DNA from: Xenorhabdus innexi
GTDB taxonomy: Bacteria > Pseudomonadota > Gammaproteobacteria > Enterobacterales > Enterobacteriaceae
Direction: 5' to 3'
Length of the DNA stretch: 64,000 bases
Assembly: GCF_002632485.1 (NCBI RefSeq)
Contig: NZ_NIBU01000003.1
Location: forward strand, 91,833-155,832
Shown: positions 1-8,183 of the stretch, one piece after another
Numbering within the stretch: position 1 is the first letter of the stretch
Layout: the number at the start of each line of letters is the position of its first letter
Notes under the pieces: generated by a model
What the model saw: only the letters and a program-made list of their open reading frames with translations
What the model was told of the DNA's origin: nothing
Database searches by the model: none
Program-made: the position numbers and the translations under genes

Positions 1-2
1 CA

Positions 3-620
3 AAATATGTGGTTGCAGCTCTGATACTTAATATGTTCAGCACCTTTATCGTCCTGTCCCTGATCAACCCTTACTCTGTTAAGAGTGAAGGGGATATTCA
101 TATGAGCAATTTGCATGAAGGACAAAGCTTCTTTGAAATGCTGGGTGAATATATTCTGGCTGGTTTCAAAGTGGCACTGATCGTATCAGCCATGTTGATC
201 GGTTTTATTGCTCTGATTGCGGCTATCAATGCTGTTTTTGATATGATATTCGGTATTACATTTCAGGAAGTACTGGGTTATGTTTTCTATCCTCTGGCCT
301 GGATTATTGGTATTCCTGCTGATGAAGCACTGAAAGTAGGCAGCATTATGGCGACCAAGCTGGTTTCTAATGAATTCGTTGCGATGCAGGGTTTACAGGA
401 AATTGCAGGGCAATTGAGTGAACGTTCAAAAGGTATTCTGTCAGTATTTCTGGTTTCTTTTGCCAACTTCTCTTCTATTGGAATTGTCGCCGGAGCTATC
501 AAGGGGCTGAATGAGAAACAGGGGAATACAGTTGCACGTTTTGGCCTGAAACTCTTGTTTGGTTCAACATTGGTGAGTTTCCTGTCCGCAGCAATTACCG
601 GGCTGGTAATGAGTTTTTAA
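3..620 (+). CDS. nupC: nucleoside permease NupC, C-terminal part
   Basis: Inner-membrane proton/nucleoside symporter of the concentrative nucleoside transporter (CNT) family. Only about the last 205 residues are present; the frame is open to the left edge, so the true start lies outside the window and the GTG at 9 is internal. The family C-terminal signature is clear: [14 protein letters not shown], then [17 protein letters not shown], then [15 protein letters not shown] and AGAIKGLNE, spread over several hydrophobic segments. A hairpin terminator follows the stop. In E. coli nupC also lies shortly before the alaX/alaW tRNAs and gltX, as here. Family assignment is firm; substrate range is inferred from the family. 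Confidence 0.93.
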   Translation, partial: KYVVAALILNMFSTFIVLSLINPYSVKSEGDIHMSNLHEGQSFFEMLGEYILAGFKVALIVSAMLIGFIALIAAINAVFDMIFGITFQEVLGYVFYPLAWIIGIPADEALKVGSIMATKLVSNEFVAMQGLQEIAGQLSERSKGILSVFLVSFANFSSIGIVAGAIKGLNEKQGNTVARFGLKLLFGSTLVSFLSAAITGLVMSF

Positions 621-643
621 GTTCACAGCGATCTATGGTTTAG

Positions 644-672
644 AAATGGCATCTACAAGGTGCCATTTTTTA
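644..672 (+). terminator. Rho-independent terminator of nupC
   Basis: The arms AAATGGCA (644-651) and TGCCATTT (661-668) pair perfectly and extend by two more pairs around a five-base loop. A T-run follows directly. It lies 24 bases after the nupC stop codon. Confidence 0.8.
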
Positions 673-693
673 TATACAGTAAAGGGTTAAGTA

Positions 694-909
694 ATGAATA
701 AAGAAAACCTGTTGGAAATTGCCAACACAGTGATGCCATTCGGAAAATATAAGGGCAGAATGTTAATTGATCTTCCCGAAGAATACCTGCTTTGGTTTGC
801 TCGTAAGGGAGAATTTCCACAAGGAAAACTGGGGGCACTCATGGAAATGACCCTTGCAATTAAGATGGAAGGGCTGGATTCATTGGTAAAACCACTGAAA
901 AAGTCTTAG
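694..909 (+). CDS. DUF3820 family small protein
   Basis: A 71-residue protein with the DUF3820 signature: MPFGKYKGRMLIDLPEEYL near residues 14-32, then LWFARKGEFPQGKLG. This Pfam family was named a putative quorum-sensing-regulated virulence factor after a Pseudomonas member. No biochemical role is established for enterobacterial copies, and none can be read from the sequence. There is no signal peptide or membrane segment, so it is probably cytoplasmic. AAGGG lies about eight bases before the ATG. Its stop codon abuts the stop of the convergent VOC gene. Confidence 0.8.
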   Translation: MNKENLLEIANTVMPFGKYKGRMLIDLPEEYLLWFARKGEFPQGKLGALMEMTLAIKMEGLDSLVKPLKKS

Positions 910-1287
910 CTAACTATAAGCTGGGTCAAATGGAGCCGTTGGTGATGAAATATCGATCAGGGCACCACTGTTATCTTTGATTAACAGGCGATGTTGCCCA
1001 TAAGGTAAGTCGCGTGGTGTTTCGATAATATCCAGATTAAGTATTTTTGCTTTTGTAAAATAAGGTTCAACATCTTCAACAACAAAAGTGATAATCACAC
1101 CCTGACAAGGCTTCTGATATGGTTCTGGAATAAATTCACTTGTTCTTAAAAAAGCAGAAACGTGCCCATGTAACTCAGAATGCATGGTTATAAACCAATC
1201 AGATTTATATTCAATATTGAAATTCAATAGATTAACAAATAGATTTTTTGTACTTATCAAGTCATCAGTCATAATATTAGTTAACAT
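910..1287 (-). CDS. VOC-family (glyoxalase/bleomycin resistance-like) protein
   Basis: A 125-residue single-domain vicinal oxygen chelate protein. It begins with the usual beta-alpha unit (DDLISTKNLFVNLLNFNIEY), has a central strand VIITFVVEDVEPYF, and ends with LIKDNSGALIDISSP. Those elements match the glyoxalase/dioxygenase/bleomycin-resistance fold, which often acts as a metal-dependent dimer. Metal ligands are only partly typical, so either an enzyme or a drug-binding protein is possible. AAAGG precedes the ATG by about nine bases. It is transcribed toward the DUF3820 gene and lies 95 bases after the MATE exporter on the same strand, so cotranscription is possible. Confidence 0.75.
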   Translation of the reverse strand: MLTNIMTDDLISTKNLFVNLLNFNIEYKSDWFITMHSELHGHVSAFLRTSEFIPEPYQKPCQGVIITFVVEDVEPYFTKAKILNLDIIETPRDLPYGQHRLLIKDNSGALIDISSPTAPFDPAYS

Positions 1288-1382
1288 AGGGTATTACCTT
1301 TAAATAAGATTTTGACTAAGTTGGTTTGTGATTTATTTTTGGGCTGCTTTACCTGCTTGTACAGTTCATGATAGCTTACCTG

Positions 1383-2735
1383 TCATACACTTTTCAGTAA
1401 TCTTTTGAATTTTAATCTCAATATTATTGAAAGTGTTATGCAGTTTGTAAGCAGGCCAAAAACAAGTCCATACCAAAAACCGACTAACCCCATTTTTTCG
1501 GTAATAAAGTCTGTTAACCCTAACGTAAAAGCCAGAGGAACACCGATAACCCAATAGCCAAAAATAGGAACATAGAAGACTACTTTTGTCTCATGAAATC
1601 CCCGTAATATACCCGCCAAAATGAAGTGAATCGTATCAATAAATTGAAAAATAAATAAAAACAGTGTAATCCCAATCGCGATTTTTATTACCAGCAGATC
1701 ATTTGTATAAAGACCAATGATAGAGTCAACATACAGATAAAAAATAATTCCTAATAGAAAAGTAATAAGTACCCCTGATGTTAATGAAAGTAAACTAAAA
1801 CGGAGTGTTGCTGCATAATCTTTTATAGCATTTAAGTAACTGATTCTCACTGTTGTAACCGAAGAAATTCCACCTCCAATAGTCAATACCATAGCGGTCA
1901 TAATAAACATAATATTATGGGCTGCAATATACACTGGCCCCAGAGTTGCAATGCCAAGTGAAATGACATCGATAAAGATCGTTTCGACAAAGATTGCTAA
2001 CCCACTTGGTATTCCAATAGCAAACAAATTTTTTAATTCTGGACTAAATTTAAGAGATAGCTTGACTCTGTACTTTTCATATCCTTTATTTTTTAAAAAG
2101 TAAACAATCAGCAAGACAGCACTGAAAGTATTGATCACTGCGGTTGTAATACCAGCACCTACTCCACCCATTTCAGGAACACCAAATTTACCGAAAACGA
2201 AAATATAGTTGAGTGGTATGTTCACAAGAAACGAAAAAATGGAAATATACATTGCTACTTTGGTATTTTCCAATCCCTGTAATAACGAGCGGAATACATT
2301 GAATATCATCAATCCTGGCACACCAAATGCCATCGCAGTAATATAATTTTTTGTAATATCTACAACATTTTCATCGATACCAATAAAATATAAAATCTGA
2401 ACGGCTAATAATAAGAAAATGATAATAGGAACTGATAAAATCAGTGCGGCATAGATGTAATTATTAACACTTTCTTTAATTCCATCAGTGTCATTATTCG
2501 CTCTGTGTTTTGCAACATCAGCAGATAGCATTATAATAACACCGAACCCCAGAACAAAGATAGGGAACCAAATACTGCTACCTAAAGAGACAGCCGCAAG
2601 ATCATTTGTTGAGTAGTGACCCGATACAATAGCATCTACAGCACTCATCGACATTCTGGCAAGCTGCGTTATTATAATAGGAGTTGATAATAAAAATAGA
2701 TATTTAAATTCATTTAATAAAGTTGTTTTTTTCAT
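1383..2735 (-). CDS. MATE family efflux transporter
   Basis: About 450 residues with roughly 12 hydrophobic helices, the usual MATE length and layout. The N-terminal repeat has LLSTPIIITQLARMSMSAVD; the second half begins near NLFAIGIPSGLAIFVETIF. MATE proteins export cationic drugs and metabolites in exchange for Na+ or H+; the substrate here is unknown. The ATG at 2735 is preferred over an in-frame TTG at 2750, because it gives the common MKK start and an AAAGAA stretch precedes it. The gene is AT-rich relative to the backbone, suggesting it is accessory. The neighbouring VOC gene raises a drug-tolerance pairing, which is only inference. Confidence 0.85.
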   Translation of the reverse strand: MKKTTLLNEFKYLFLLSTPIIITQLARMSMSAVDAIVSGHYSTNDLAAVSLGSSIWFPIFVLGFGVIIMLSADVAKHRANNDTDGIKESVNNYIYAALILSVPIIIFLLLAVQILYFIGIDENVVDITKNYITAMAFGVPGLMIFNVFRSLLQGLENTKVAMYISIFSFLVNIPLNYIFVFGKFGVPEMGGVGAGITTAVINTFSAVLLIVYFLKNKGYEKYRVKLSLKFSPELKNLFAIGIPSGLAIFVETIFIDVISLGIATLGPVYIAAHNIMFIMTAMVLTIGGGISSVTTVRISYLNAIKDYAATLRFSLLSLTSGVLITFLLGIIFYLYVDSIIGLYTNDLLVIKIAIGITLFLFIFQFIDTIHFILAGILRGFHETKVVFYVPIFGYWVIGVPLAFTLGLTDFITEKMGLVGFWYGLVFGLLTNCITLSIILRLKFKRLLKSV

Positions 2736-3219
2736 AATATTCTTTATCAATTGTTTTTTTTGATTATTCTTAATGAATATTAATGTTAGTATGACTATTG
2801 AGCGGTTTTAGTGGTTTTTTATGGAGAGTTACTGCTGAATAATGGATAAAAAAACTAAAATATTTTATTGGGTATTATAAAACCAATGTATTTACGTTTA
2901 TAAAGTCAAAGTTTATTATAATCACAAAATAGAAATTAATACAACATATTTACTGAGGTTTTTTTAAAAAATTACACGTATCAAGGTTGAATGAGTGGGT
3001 TGATTTAATTTATTGATAGTTGTATGAATTTATTATTGTAGATATCGATTTAAAGTTTGTAGTTTAATTTCCGTGATTGTGTTTTTAGGTGATAACTATT
3101 TTTCATTACCAAAGTAATTTGAAATTTATTAAAGTACTTTTTGTGTAACATTATCTTTAGATTTTTTTAATTATATTGCTTTCATTTATTTTACAAAAAT
3201 ACTATTTCAAGGTGATGAT
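2736..3219. other. AT-rich intergenic region without a recognised gene
   Basis: A 484-base stretch, very AT-rich, between the divergently transcribed MATE gene and the orphan gene at 3220. It must contain both promoters, but no clear -35/-10 pair, operator or RNA stands out. The ribosome binding site AAGGTGATGAT is at its right end, before the ATG at 3220. Confidence 0.5.
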
Positions 3220-4494
3220 ATGAATATTAATACAGTTTTATCTGATAAAAAAGAAAGTGTATCTCCTATTACCGTTTCCATACCAGATGGTGCTGATGTT
3301 ATTGTTGGCCAGCATTGCTATCTGGTAGTCACAGTTAAATCCCCACAAATTAAATCTATTAAGAGTATTTCAATAGAAGTACCAAATAAAGACATAGTTG
3401 TGAAACAGGAAAAGGATTGGAAACTTATAGATGATGCTTCTGGGGAAGCTATATTTATGTTAGAGGTTGATGGTAAATTATTACCAAATACATCGATCAG
3501 CTATACGGTTCATGCCTATTCGGATACGAATGTAGATGTGGAGGGAATCACACCGCTGACAGTTGGTTACACTACAAAAAGAATGAAGAAGGATAGTGTT
3601 ATTTTATTAAGTACAGACATAGAGATTCTTGCTACAACCGATATACCTAATCCTATCGATAATCCCAATACCAAATATAATGTTTATTCTGGAGTAATAA
3701 CTGATGAGAATGGTAGTCCATTAAAAAATACTCAGGTAATAATATCATCACTATCAACACCACACTCAATACAGCTTGCTAATATCACAACAAACCCTAT
3801 AAATGGTAATGCACCTGAAATTATTAAACCGCAAGAAAGAACGAATCAACCTGATTTTATTACTATCAATAGTGATGATAATGGAAATATTGAATTTCGT
3901 GTTTATGCAAAACAGTCTATGAGTGTAACAATTAAATTTACTACTGAAATATTTGGAGTAATTTATCCAACATATGTTGCATCCGCATATCTTGTTGCAG
4001 GTTATGGTAGTGATGGGCTTCTTCAGATTCCATCTATACTTGACATATCTTCAGGAGGAGTGGTTAAAAAAAGAATTGGCATTGAAAAATTTAGAGTAGG
4101 AGTTCCAAGTTATAGTTCTCCCGTGGCAGGAGATACTATTATCTTTTTAATTAAAGATGAAAATAATAAAGTCATCCAGCTTAAACCAACAAGTTATGTT
4201 GAATCCAGAGGAACAAACCTTGGTGGTCATAGTTTTACATTATCATATGAAAAAATACCATTTAATAAAAGATTAGAATTTTATTATCTAGTTGTTCTTA
4301 TAGGAGGTTATGGTGTCTTTTCTAAGAAACTAAACGTTATCTTTGAAGATGATTCTGGAAATAAGGGAGGAACTGGAGGAACTGGAGGCCACAAAAACGA
4401 CTGTGACAACGGTCTCTATAACAAAGTCGATGTAGATTCAAGTTATGAGGATGGGAAATTTAGTTTAAAAATAAAAAGTATCACACTGATTTGA
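3220..4494 (+). CDS. hypothetical protein with Ig-like beta domains
   Basis: 424 residues; I do not recognise a named family. The sequence looks all-beta and modular. Residues about 15-125 resemble an Ig-like domain (PDGADVIVGQHCYLVVTVKS). Residues about 145-265 carry the bacterial Ig/invasin-style phrase VYSGVITDENGSPLKNTQVI. A third unit begins near residue 285 (VGVPSYSSPVAGDTIIFLI). A Gly/Thr-rich linker (GGTGGTGGH) precedes a short tail containing CDNG. There is no signal peptide, anchor or autotransporter barrel. The coding AT content is high, as in horizontally acquired genes. A strong AAGGTGAT site precedes the ATG. It runs convergently toward the tRNA-Ala pair. A surface or secreted role by a non-Sec route is a guess. 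Confidence 0.7.
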   Translation: MNINTVLSDKKESVSPITVSIPDGADVIVGQHCYLVVTVKSPQIKSIKSISIEVPNKDIVVKQEKDWKLIDDASGEAIFMLEVDGKLLPNTSISYTVHAYSDTNVDVEGITPLTVGYTTKRMKKDSVILLSTDIEILATTDIPNPIDNPNTKYNVYSGVITDENGSPLKNTQVIISSLSTPHSIQLANITTNPINGNAPEIIKPQERTNQPDFITINSDDNGNIEFRVYAKQSMSVTIKFTTEIFGVIYPTYVASAYLVAGYGSDGLLQIPSILDISSGGVVKKRIGIEKFRVGVPSYSSPVAGDTIIFLIKDENNKVIQLKPTSYVESRGTNLGGHSFTLSYEKIPFNKRLEFYYLVVLIGGYGVFSKKLNVIFEDDSGNKGGTGGTGGHKNDCDNGLYNKVDVDSSYEDGKFSLKIKSITLI

Positions 4495-4560
4495 TTTGTT
4501 TAAATCGCCAGAAAGTTAGAAGAAAAGCAGGGCCGCCTTACTGGATTTGACCATAAGAAA

Positions 4561-4590
4561 AATCCCTGAAAACTTGCGCTTTCAGGGATT
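4561..4590 (-). terminator. Terminator of the tRNA-Ala operon
   Basis: The arms 4561-4571 and 4580-4590 are perfectly complementary over 11 bp around an eight-base loop. On the minus strand the hairpin is followed by TTTTTC, so it ends transcription of the two tRNA-Ala genes. It could also stop the convergent orphan gene. Confidence 0.8.
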
Positions 4591-4598
4591 CAGAATTT

Positions 4599-4674
<76 letters not shown>

Positions 4675-4704
4675 ACAAATGTGGCGTTCCGAATTAAGAG
4701 TATT

Positions 4705-4780
<76 letters not shown>

Positions 4781-4807
4781 AAATCAAAACTCTGTGGAAC
4801 GGAGCGC

Positions 4808-4836
4808 ATCATATGAAACCCGGAGAATTCTGTCAA
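4808..4836 (-). promoter_or_regulatory. Sigma-70 promoter of the tRNA-Ala pair
   Basis: Read on the minus strand, TTGACA (4831-4836) and TATGAT (4808-4813) are separated by 17 bases. A GC-rich GCGCTCC discriminator follows, typical of stringently controlled stable-RNA promoters. It lies about 28 bases before the first tRNA. Confidence 0.8.
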
Positions 4837-4881
4837 CGGATTCATTAGTATTCGTAGTGTAAGCGCTGAAAAATCCATCAG

Positions 4882-4918
4882 TAAAAAAGAAAGGCACGAC
4901 AATATACTGTGTGCCTTT
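4882..4918 (-). terminator. Terminator of gltX
   Basis: AAAGGCAC (4890-4897) pairs with GTGCCTTT (4911-4918). On the minus strand it is followed by TTCTTTTTTAC. It lies 27 bases downstream of the gltX stop. Confidence 0.8.
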
Positions 4919-4944
4919 AACTCATTTCAGTCTGTTAATGCTAA

Positions 4945-6360
4945 TTATTGCGCTTCACGCTGAGCAATATAAGCCAGAGCTTTATCAATACGAGAAAGTG
5001 AACGCGCCTGATTGATCGCGTGGATAGTGACATCAACACTAGGTGACTGACCAGCACCGGTAACAGCAACACGCAATGGCATGCCCACTTTACCCATTCC
5101 CACTTCCAGCTCATCAGCTGTTGCCTGAATTGCGTGGTGAATATTTTCAGGAGTCCATTCGGTAATTGCAGCCAGTTTAGCGCGTACAACTTCTAATGGC
5201 TGACGAGCAACCGGGCGCAGGTGTTTCTTCGCTGCGTCAGCATCAAACTCTGCAAATTCTTCATAGAAATAACGGCAGGAAGTGGCCATTTCTTTCAGTG
5301 TCTTGCAGCGCTCACCCAATAGTTTGATCAGCTCAGCTAACTCAGGGCCGGTACGGGTATCAATACCCTGTTGTTCAATATGCCATGCTAAATGAACGGC
5401 AACTTTTTCTGCTGGCAGGGTATTAATATAGTGATGGTTCAGCCATAACAATTTTTCAGTATTGAAAGCACTGGCTGATTTGCTGATAGCGTCAAGGCCG
5501 AACAGCTCAGTCATTTCTTCGATAGTGAAAATTTCCTGATCGCCGTGTGACCAGCCTAAACGAACCAGATAGTTCAACAAGGCTTCCGGCAGATAACCAT
5601 CATCACGATATTGCATTACGCTGACTGCTCCATGACGTTTGGACAGTTTTTTACCATCATCGCCGAGGATCATCGAAACATGGGCATATTCCGGCACTGG
5701 TGCATTGAGTGCTTTCAGAATATTAATCTGACGTGGTGTGTTGTTGATATGGTCTTCACCACGAATAACGTGAGTGATTTCCATATCCCAGTCATCAATA
5801 ACCACACAGAAGTTATAAGTGGGTGAACCATCAGTACGGCGGATGATCAAATCATCCAGTTCCTGATTGCTGAATTCAATCGGGCCACGGATGCTATCAT
5901 TAAAAATTACAGAACCTTCCTGTGGGTTGCGAAAACGCACAACATGCGGCTCATCATGGCTATGTTTGCACTCGCTGTCACGGCAACGACCGTCATAACG
6001 AGGTTTTTCACCATTCGCCATCTGAGTTTCACGCAACTGCTCCAGGTGTTCTTTGGAACAGTAACAACGATAGGCTGTACCATTTACCAGCATTTCATCA
6101 ATAACCTGATTATAGCGGTCGAAACGTTTGGTCTGATAATAAGGGCCTTCATCCCAATTCAGATTTAACCAGTTCATTCCGTCCATAATCGCATCAATGG
6201 CTTCTTGGGTTGAACGCTCCAGATCAGTGTCTTCAATACGCAGAACAAATTCACCTTTGTTATGGCGACTGTATAGCCAGGAATAAAGGGCTGTGCGTGC
6301 GCCACCAACGTGAAGATAGCCAGTAGGACTTGGCGCAAAACGGGTTTTTATTTTACTCAT
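4945..6360 (-). CDS. gltX: glutamyl-tRNA synthetase
   Basis: 471 residues, the normal length for bacterial GluRS. It charges tRNA-Glu with glutamate using ATP in the cytoplasm. The class I signature starts at residue 7 ([23 protein letters not shown] being the HIGH equivalent), and the KMSKS equivalent is KLSKRHG near residue 240. A zinc-type cluster is visible as [10 protein letters not shown] and [10 protein letters not shown] around residues 97-139. The C-terminal helical anticodon-binding region is complete. Single-gene unit with its own terminator, flanked by tRNA genes on both sides as in E. coli. Confidence 0.98.
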   Translation of the reverse strand: MSKIKTRFAPSPTGYLHVGGARTALYSWLYSRHNKGEFVLRIEDTDLERSTQEAIDAIMDGMNWLNLNWDEGPYYQTKRFDRYNQVIDEMLVNGTAYRCYCSKEHLEQLRETQMANGEKPRYDGRCRDSECKHSHDEPHVVRFRNPQEGSVIFNDSIRGPIEFSNQELDDLIIRRTDGSPTYNFCVVIDDWDMEITHVIRGEDHINNTPRQINILKALNAPVPEYAHVSMILGDDGKKLSKRHGAVSVMQYRDDGYLPEALLNYLVRLGWSHGDQEIFTIEEMTELFGLDAISKSASAFNTEKLLWLNHHYINTLPAEKVAVHLAWHIEQQGIDTRTGPELAELIKLLGERCKTLKEMATSCRYFYEEFAEFDADAAKKHLRPVARQPLEVVRAKLAAITEWTPENIHHAIQATADELEVGMGKVGMPLRVAVTGAGQSPSVDVTIHAINQARSLSRIDKALAYIAQREAQ

Positions 6361-6596
6361 CGGGAGTTGCCTTAATGACGTTCTGTTTTTCAGAGAACGT
6401 TTTGGATGATTGAAGTAACAATTAAAATAACAATAGTGGGGGGCATTTTATCACTGGACTTCAATTCCTCAATGGCGTTAATGATAGGTTATTGAGAAAA
6501 GCTAAAATTCATTGTCTAAATGATAACCCAGTGTGACTATAATTGTTTCATTCTGTGTAATTTTGCGACGAACGGAAATTTTAGCAATAAAAACCG

Positions 6597-6624
6597 TTGA
6601 CTCACTTCGAACTATCCCTATAAT
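6597..6624 (+). promoter_or_regulatory. Promoter of the tRNA-Val/Lys operon
   Basis: TTGACT (6597-6602), 16 bases, then a perfect TATAAT (6619-6624), followed by a GC-containing discriminator (GCGACTCC). The first tRNA begins 18 bases downstream of the -10 element. Confidence 0.8.
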
Positions 6625-6641
6625 GCGACTCCATCACGACG

Positions 6642-6717
6642 GGGCGATTAGCTCAGTTGGTAGAGCATCTCCCTTACAAGGAGGGGGTCATCAGTTCGAA
6701 TCTGGTATCGCCCACCA
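6642..6717 (+). tRNA. tRNA-Val (anticodon TAC), copy 1
   Basis: 76 nt with encoded CCA; anticodon TAC in the loop of stem TCTCC/GGAGG. First gene of a six-tRNA array. Equivalent to the valU group next to gltX in E. coli. Confidence 0.97.
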
Positions 6718-6775
6718 CTCTCAGTGATAAGCTGAAAGGGGTAAGACCGTAGTGATAAAAAATGATTTCATGATT

Positions 6776-6851
6776 GGGCGATTAGCTCAGTTGGTAGAGC
6801 ATCTCCCTTACAAGGAGGGGGTCATCAGTTCGAATCTGGTATCGCCCACCA
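6776..6851 (+). tRNA. tRNA-Val (anticodon TAC), copy 2
   Basis: Body identical by eye to copy 1. The leader ATGAT (6770-6774) and trailer ATCAT (6852-6856) are complementary and extend the acceptor helix of the precursor. Confidence 0.97.
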
Positions 6852-6928
6852 ATCATAAGTCAGTGATAGATGTTGTTACAGGTAATTAATCAGTAATAAT
6901 CATCACGCAGTAATAGTCATCATGAAGT

Positions 6929-7004
6929 GGGCGATTAGCTCAGTTGGTAGAGCATCTCCCTTACAAGGAGGGGGTCATCAGTTCGAATCTGGTATCGCCC
7001 ACCA
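6929..7004 (+). tRNA. tRNA-Val (anticodon TAC), copy 3
   Basis: Identical body. Its flanks ATGAAG (6922-6927) and CTTCAT (7005-7010) are complementary and are shared exactly with copy 4, suggesting copies 3 and 4 arose by duplication. Confidence 0.97.
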
Positions 7005-7058
7005 CTTCATTAGATTGTTCCGCAGTATCACATTGGTAGTTATGATAAATAGTAAGAT

Positions 7059-7134
7059 GGGTCGTTAGCTCAGTCGGTAGAGCAGTTGACTTTTAATCAA
7101 TTGGTCGCAGGTTCGAATCCTGCACGACCCACCA
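7059..7134 (+). tRNA. tRNA-Lys (anticodon TTT), copy 1
   Basis: 76 nt with encoded CCA; anticodon TTT in CTTTTAA within stem TTGA/TCAA. Equivalent to lysV of the E. coli valUXY-lysV operon. Confidence 0.97.
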
Positions 7135-7164
7135 TTTAGATATCAAAATCAGAATTACCTAATC

Positions 7165-7240
7165 GGGTCGTTAGCTCAGTCGGTAGAGCAGTTGACTTTT
7201 AATCAATTGGTCGCAGGTTCGAATCCTGCACGACCCACCA
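7165..7240 (+). tRNA. tRNA-Lys (anticodon TTT), copy 2
   Basis: Body identical to copy 1, 30 bases downstream. Leader ACCTAA (7157-7162) and trailer TTAGGT (7242-7247) are complementary. E. coli has a single Lys gene in this operon. Confidence 0.97.
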
Positions 7241-7258
7241 TTTAGGTAGCCATGAAGT

Positions 7259-7334
7259 GGGCGATTAGCTCAGTTGGTAGAGCATCTCCCTTACAAGGAG
7301 GGGGTCATCAGTTCGAATCTGGTATCGCCCACCA
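7259..7334 (+). tRNA. tRNA-Val (anticodon TAC), copy 4
   Basis: Last gene of the array. The stretch from CATGAAGTG (7251) through CACTTCAT (7340) is identical to that around copy 3. Confidence 0.97.
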
Positions 7335-7445
7335 CTTCATCTAAATCCCCCAAGAACCCATTAGAAAATATAAAATCCAGTAAGATTTTGATTCACGTTT
7401 TATTTGTAACGTTGCTTGTTTATATAGCTAGTTCGTTATGTCAAT

Positions 7446-7487
7446 AAAACAGCATTATCTTTAAGTGAAATCAGAATATGCTGTTTT
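7446..7487. terminator. Bidirectional terminator between the tRNA array and the mtn operon
   Basis: AAAACAGCAT (7446-7455) and ATGCTGTTTT (7478-7487) form a 10-bp perfect stem with a 22-base loop. T-runs at each end suit both the tRNA operon and the convergent aldolase gene. Confidence 0.6.
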
Positions 7488-7499
7488 CTAAATATGCTA

Positions 7500-8171
7500 T
7501 TACGCTTTTAATCCATAACTTTTAAACTTTATCAATACCTTCTGCATTTCTTCGGGCGAAAGAACAGGAAGCCGTTCTGCAATATTCTCTACAGAATTTC
7601 CCATTACGGGGAGTATTTTCAAATAAAGCTGTGCCAATATCTCGACTTCGTTAGCCAGCCATAGTGCTTTTTCCAAACTGACTTCCATCGCAATCATACC
7701 GTGATGCTGCATTAACAGTGCCTTGCTGTGTCTGATCCCTGTTTTTACACTTTCTGCCAGTTTCTGTGTTCCGAAGGTTGAGTAGGGAATACACGGTACA
7801 TGGTCTGTTCCTGTCACTGCCACCATATAATGAATTGCAGGGATGTCATGATTAAGAATAGAAACCGCAGTTGCATTAACAGCATGATTATGTACAACAG
7901 CATTTAATTCAGGGCGCGCCTGATAGCAGGATAGGTGAAAGTGCCATTCGCTTGAGGGAATTTTATCTGGCTCTGCTTTTCCAGAATAATTTATGTGGAC
8001 AATTTGCTCTGGAGTCAATTTTTCATAGGAGACTCCGCTGGGGGTGATAAGAAATCCATCTTGATAGCGGGCACTAATATTACCAGATGTGCCTTGGTTT
8101 AAACCCAGCGCACTCATCTTAAGGCAAGTTTCGATAATTGCTTGGGAAATATGTTCTCTACTTACTGTCAT
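7500..8171 (-). CDS. FucA-like class II aldolase, probable 5-methylthioribulose/5-deoxyribulose-1-phosphate aldolase
   Basis: 223 residues, very like L-fuculose-1-phosphate aldolase. Zinc and catalytic residues are all present: Glu75 (in PSSEWHFH), His94 and His96 (VVHNHAVN), and His157 (QHHGMIA). By analogy it cleaves a ketose 1-phosphate into dihydroxyacetone phosphate and an aldehyde. It is third in an operon after mtnK and mtnA, 12 bases after mtnA. No fucose genes are nearby. This makes 5-methylthioribulose-1-phosphate and 5-deoxyribulose-1-phosphate the likely substrates, as for Ald2 in the DHAP shunt of Rhodospirillum rubrum and pathogenic E. coli. It is not MtnB, the dehydratase of the classical methionine salvage route: the active site follows FucA. 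Fold is certain; substrate is inferred from context. Confidence 0.82.
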   Translation of the reverse strand: MTVSREHISQAIIETCLKMSALGLNQGTSGNISARYQDGFLITPSGVSYEKLTPEQIVHINYSGKAEPDKIPSSEWHFHLSCYQARPELNAVVHNHAVNATAVSILNHDIPAIHYMVAVTGTDHVPCIPYSTFGTQKLAESVKTGIRHSKALLMQHHGMIAMEVSLEKALWLANEVEILAQLYLKILPVMGNSVENIAERLPVLSPEEMQKVLIKFKSYGLKA

Positions 8172-8183
8172 AAGAAATAATCA

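Larger units (their letters stand above)
6921..7340 (+). repeat. Duplicated segment in the tRNA array
   Basis: The 90 bases 6921-7010 and 7251-7340 are identical, including non-tRNA flanks on both sides, and enclose two near-identical tRNA-Lys units. This order (Val, Lys, Lys, Val) fits an unequal exchange or tandem duplication within an ancestral Val-Val-Val-Lys operon. Confidence 0.7.

Noticed and set aside
5611..6168. Several open frames on the plus strand inside gltX
   Set aside because: They overlap a full-length, motif-complete gltX in antisense and match nothing.
6533..6727. 64-codon open frame running into tRNA-Val copy 1
   Set aside because: It translates the tRNA and its promoter; not a gene.
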